From positions 1 to 12,531 of the forward strand of contig JAKAUD010000042.1 of NCBI GenBank assembly GCA_021827885.1: a DNA stretch of 12,531 nt. Reading direction: 5' to 3'. The notes below the pieces were generated by a model. The model saw only the letters and a program-made list of their open reading frames with translations. It was not told the DNA's origin and searched no databases. The first letter of the stretch is position 1. Each line of letters starts with the position of its first letter. Source of the DNA: Thermoplasmata archaeon. GTDB lineage: Archaea; Thermoplasmatota; Thermoplasmata; Thermoplasmatales; Thermoplasmataceae. The position numbers were made by a program, and so were the translations under genes. Positions 12,528 to 12,531 of this stretch are shown piece by piece.

Positions 12528-12531
12528 CCCT

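Noticed and set aside
75..12531. Second attachment site (direct copy of the tRNA 3' end)
   Set aside because: No direct copy of the T-arm/acceptor sequence was seen beyond 122; only an inverted 11-bp copy at 148-158.
1..12531. CRISPR array or insertion sequence
   Set aside because: No regularly spaced repeats longer than about 13 bp and no transposase or terminal inverted repeats were recognised.

Overview
The window looks like an archaeal chromosome segment, most likely from a Thermoplasmatales-type acidophile (medium confidence). The pointers are a class II tRNA-Ser without encoded CCA, many starts with a TATA-like box about 25 bp upstream (leaderless transcripts), strong GGAGGT ribosome sites on internal operon genes, and many tiny archaeal-style regulators (RHH, AbrB, winged helix). 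Composition is mosaic: the first ~2.8 kb is clearly GC-rich, the middle is intermediate, and the part from ~5.4 kb on is AT-rich. This suggests pieces of different origin.

Layout. (1) 1-122: possible tail of a host gene, then tRNA-Ser(GCT). (2) 75-2712, minus strand: a tightly overlapping five-gene operon that ends in a tyrosine recombinase reading antisense into the tRNA. This is the classic edge of an element integrated in a tRNA gene. The operon also carries a phage-type recombination/annealing-like protein and three small unknown proteins, one a 42-aa gene linked by overlaps at both ends. (3) 2825-4044: small-gene regulatory zone with a basic 57-aa protein, two divergent near-identical RHH regulators (one coupled by ATGA to a 127-aa protein of unknown function), and a solitary VapB-like protein with an inverted repeat around its TATA box. 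(4) 4145-5364: a winged-helix regulator followed by a membrane-anchored, sequon-rich exported protein. (5) 5497-6950: a two-gene unit of a helical protein and a PIN-like nuclease with a large insertion. (6) 7173-11594, minus strand: a Type III-like restriction-modification operon (Mod, Res helicase and a separately encoded PD-(D/E)XK nuclease), followed by a small AbrB-type regulator. (7) 11743-12527: a decayed gene (one frameshift, two stops) behind a clean TATA box and palindrome, and a small HTH protein at the window edge.

Together this is an integrated element or defence/accessory island: mobility genes at one end, toxin-antitoxin-like and regulatory modules in the middle, and restriction-modification further in. 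The far attachment site was not found, so where the element ends is unknown. The best candidates for something undescribed are the RHH/127-aa coupled pair with its helically phased operator, the helical protein/PIN-like pair, and the split Type III restriction enzyme.
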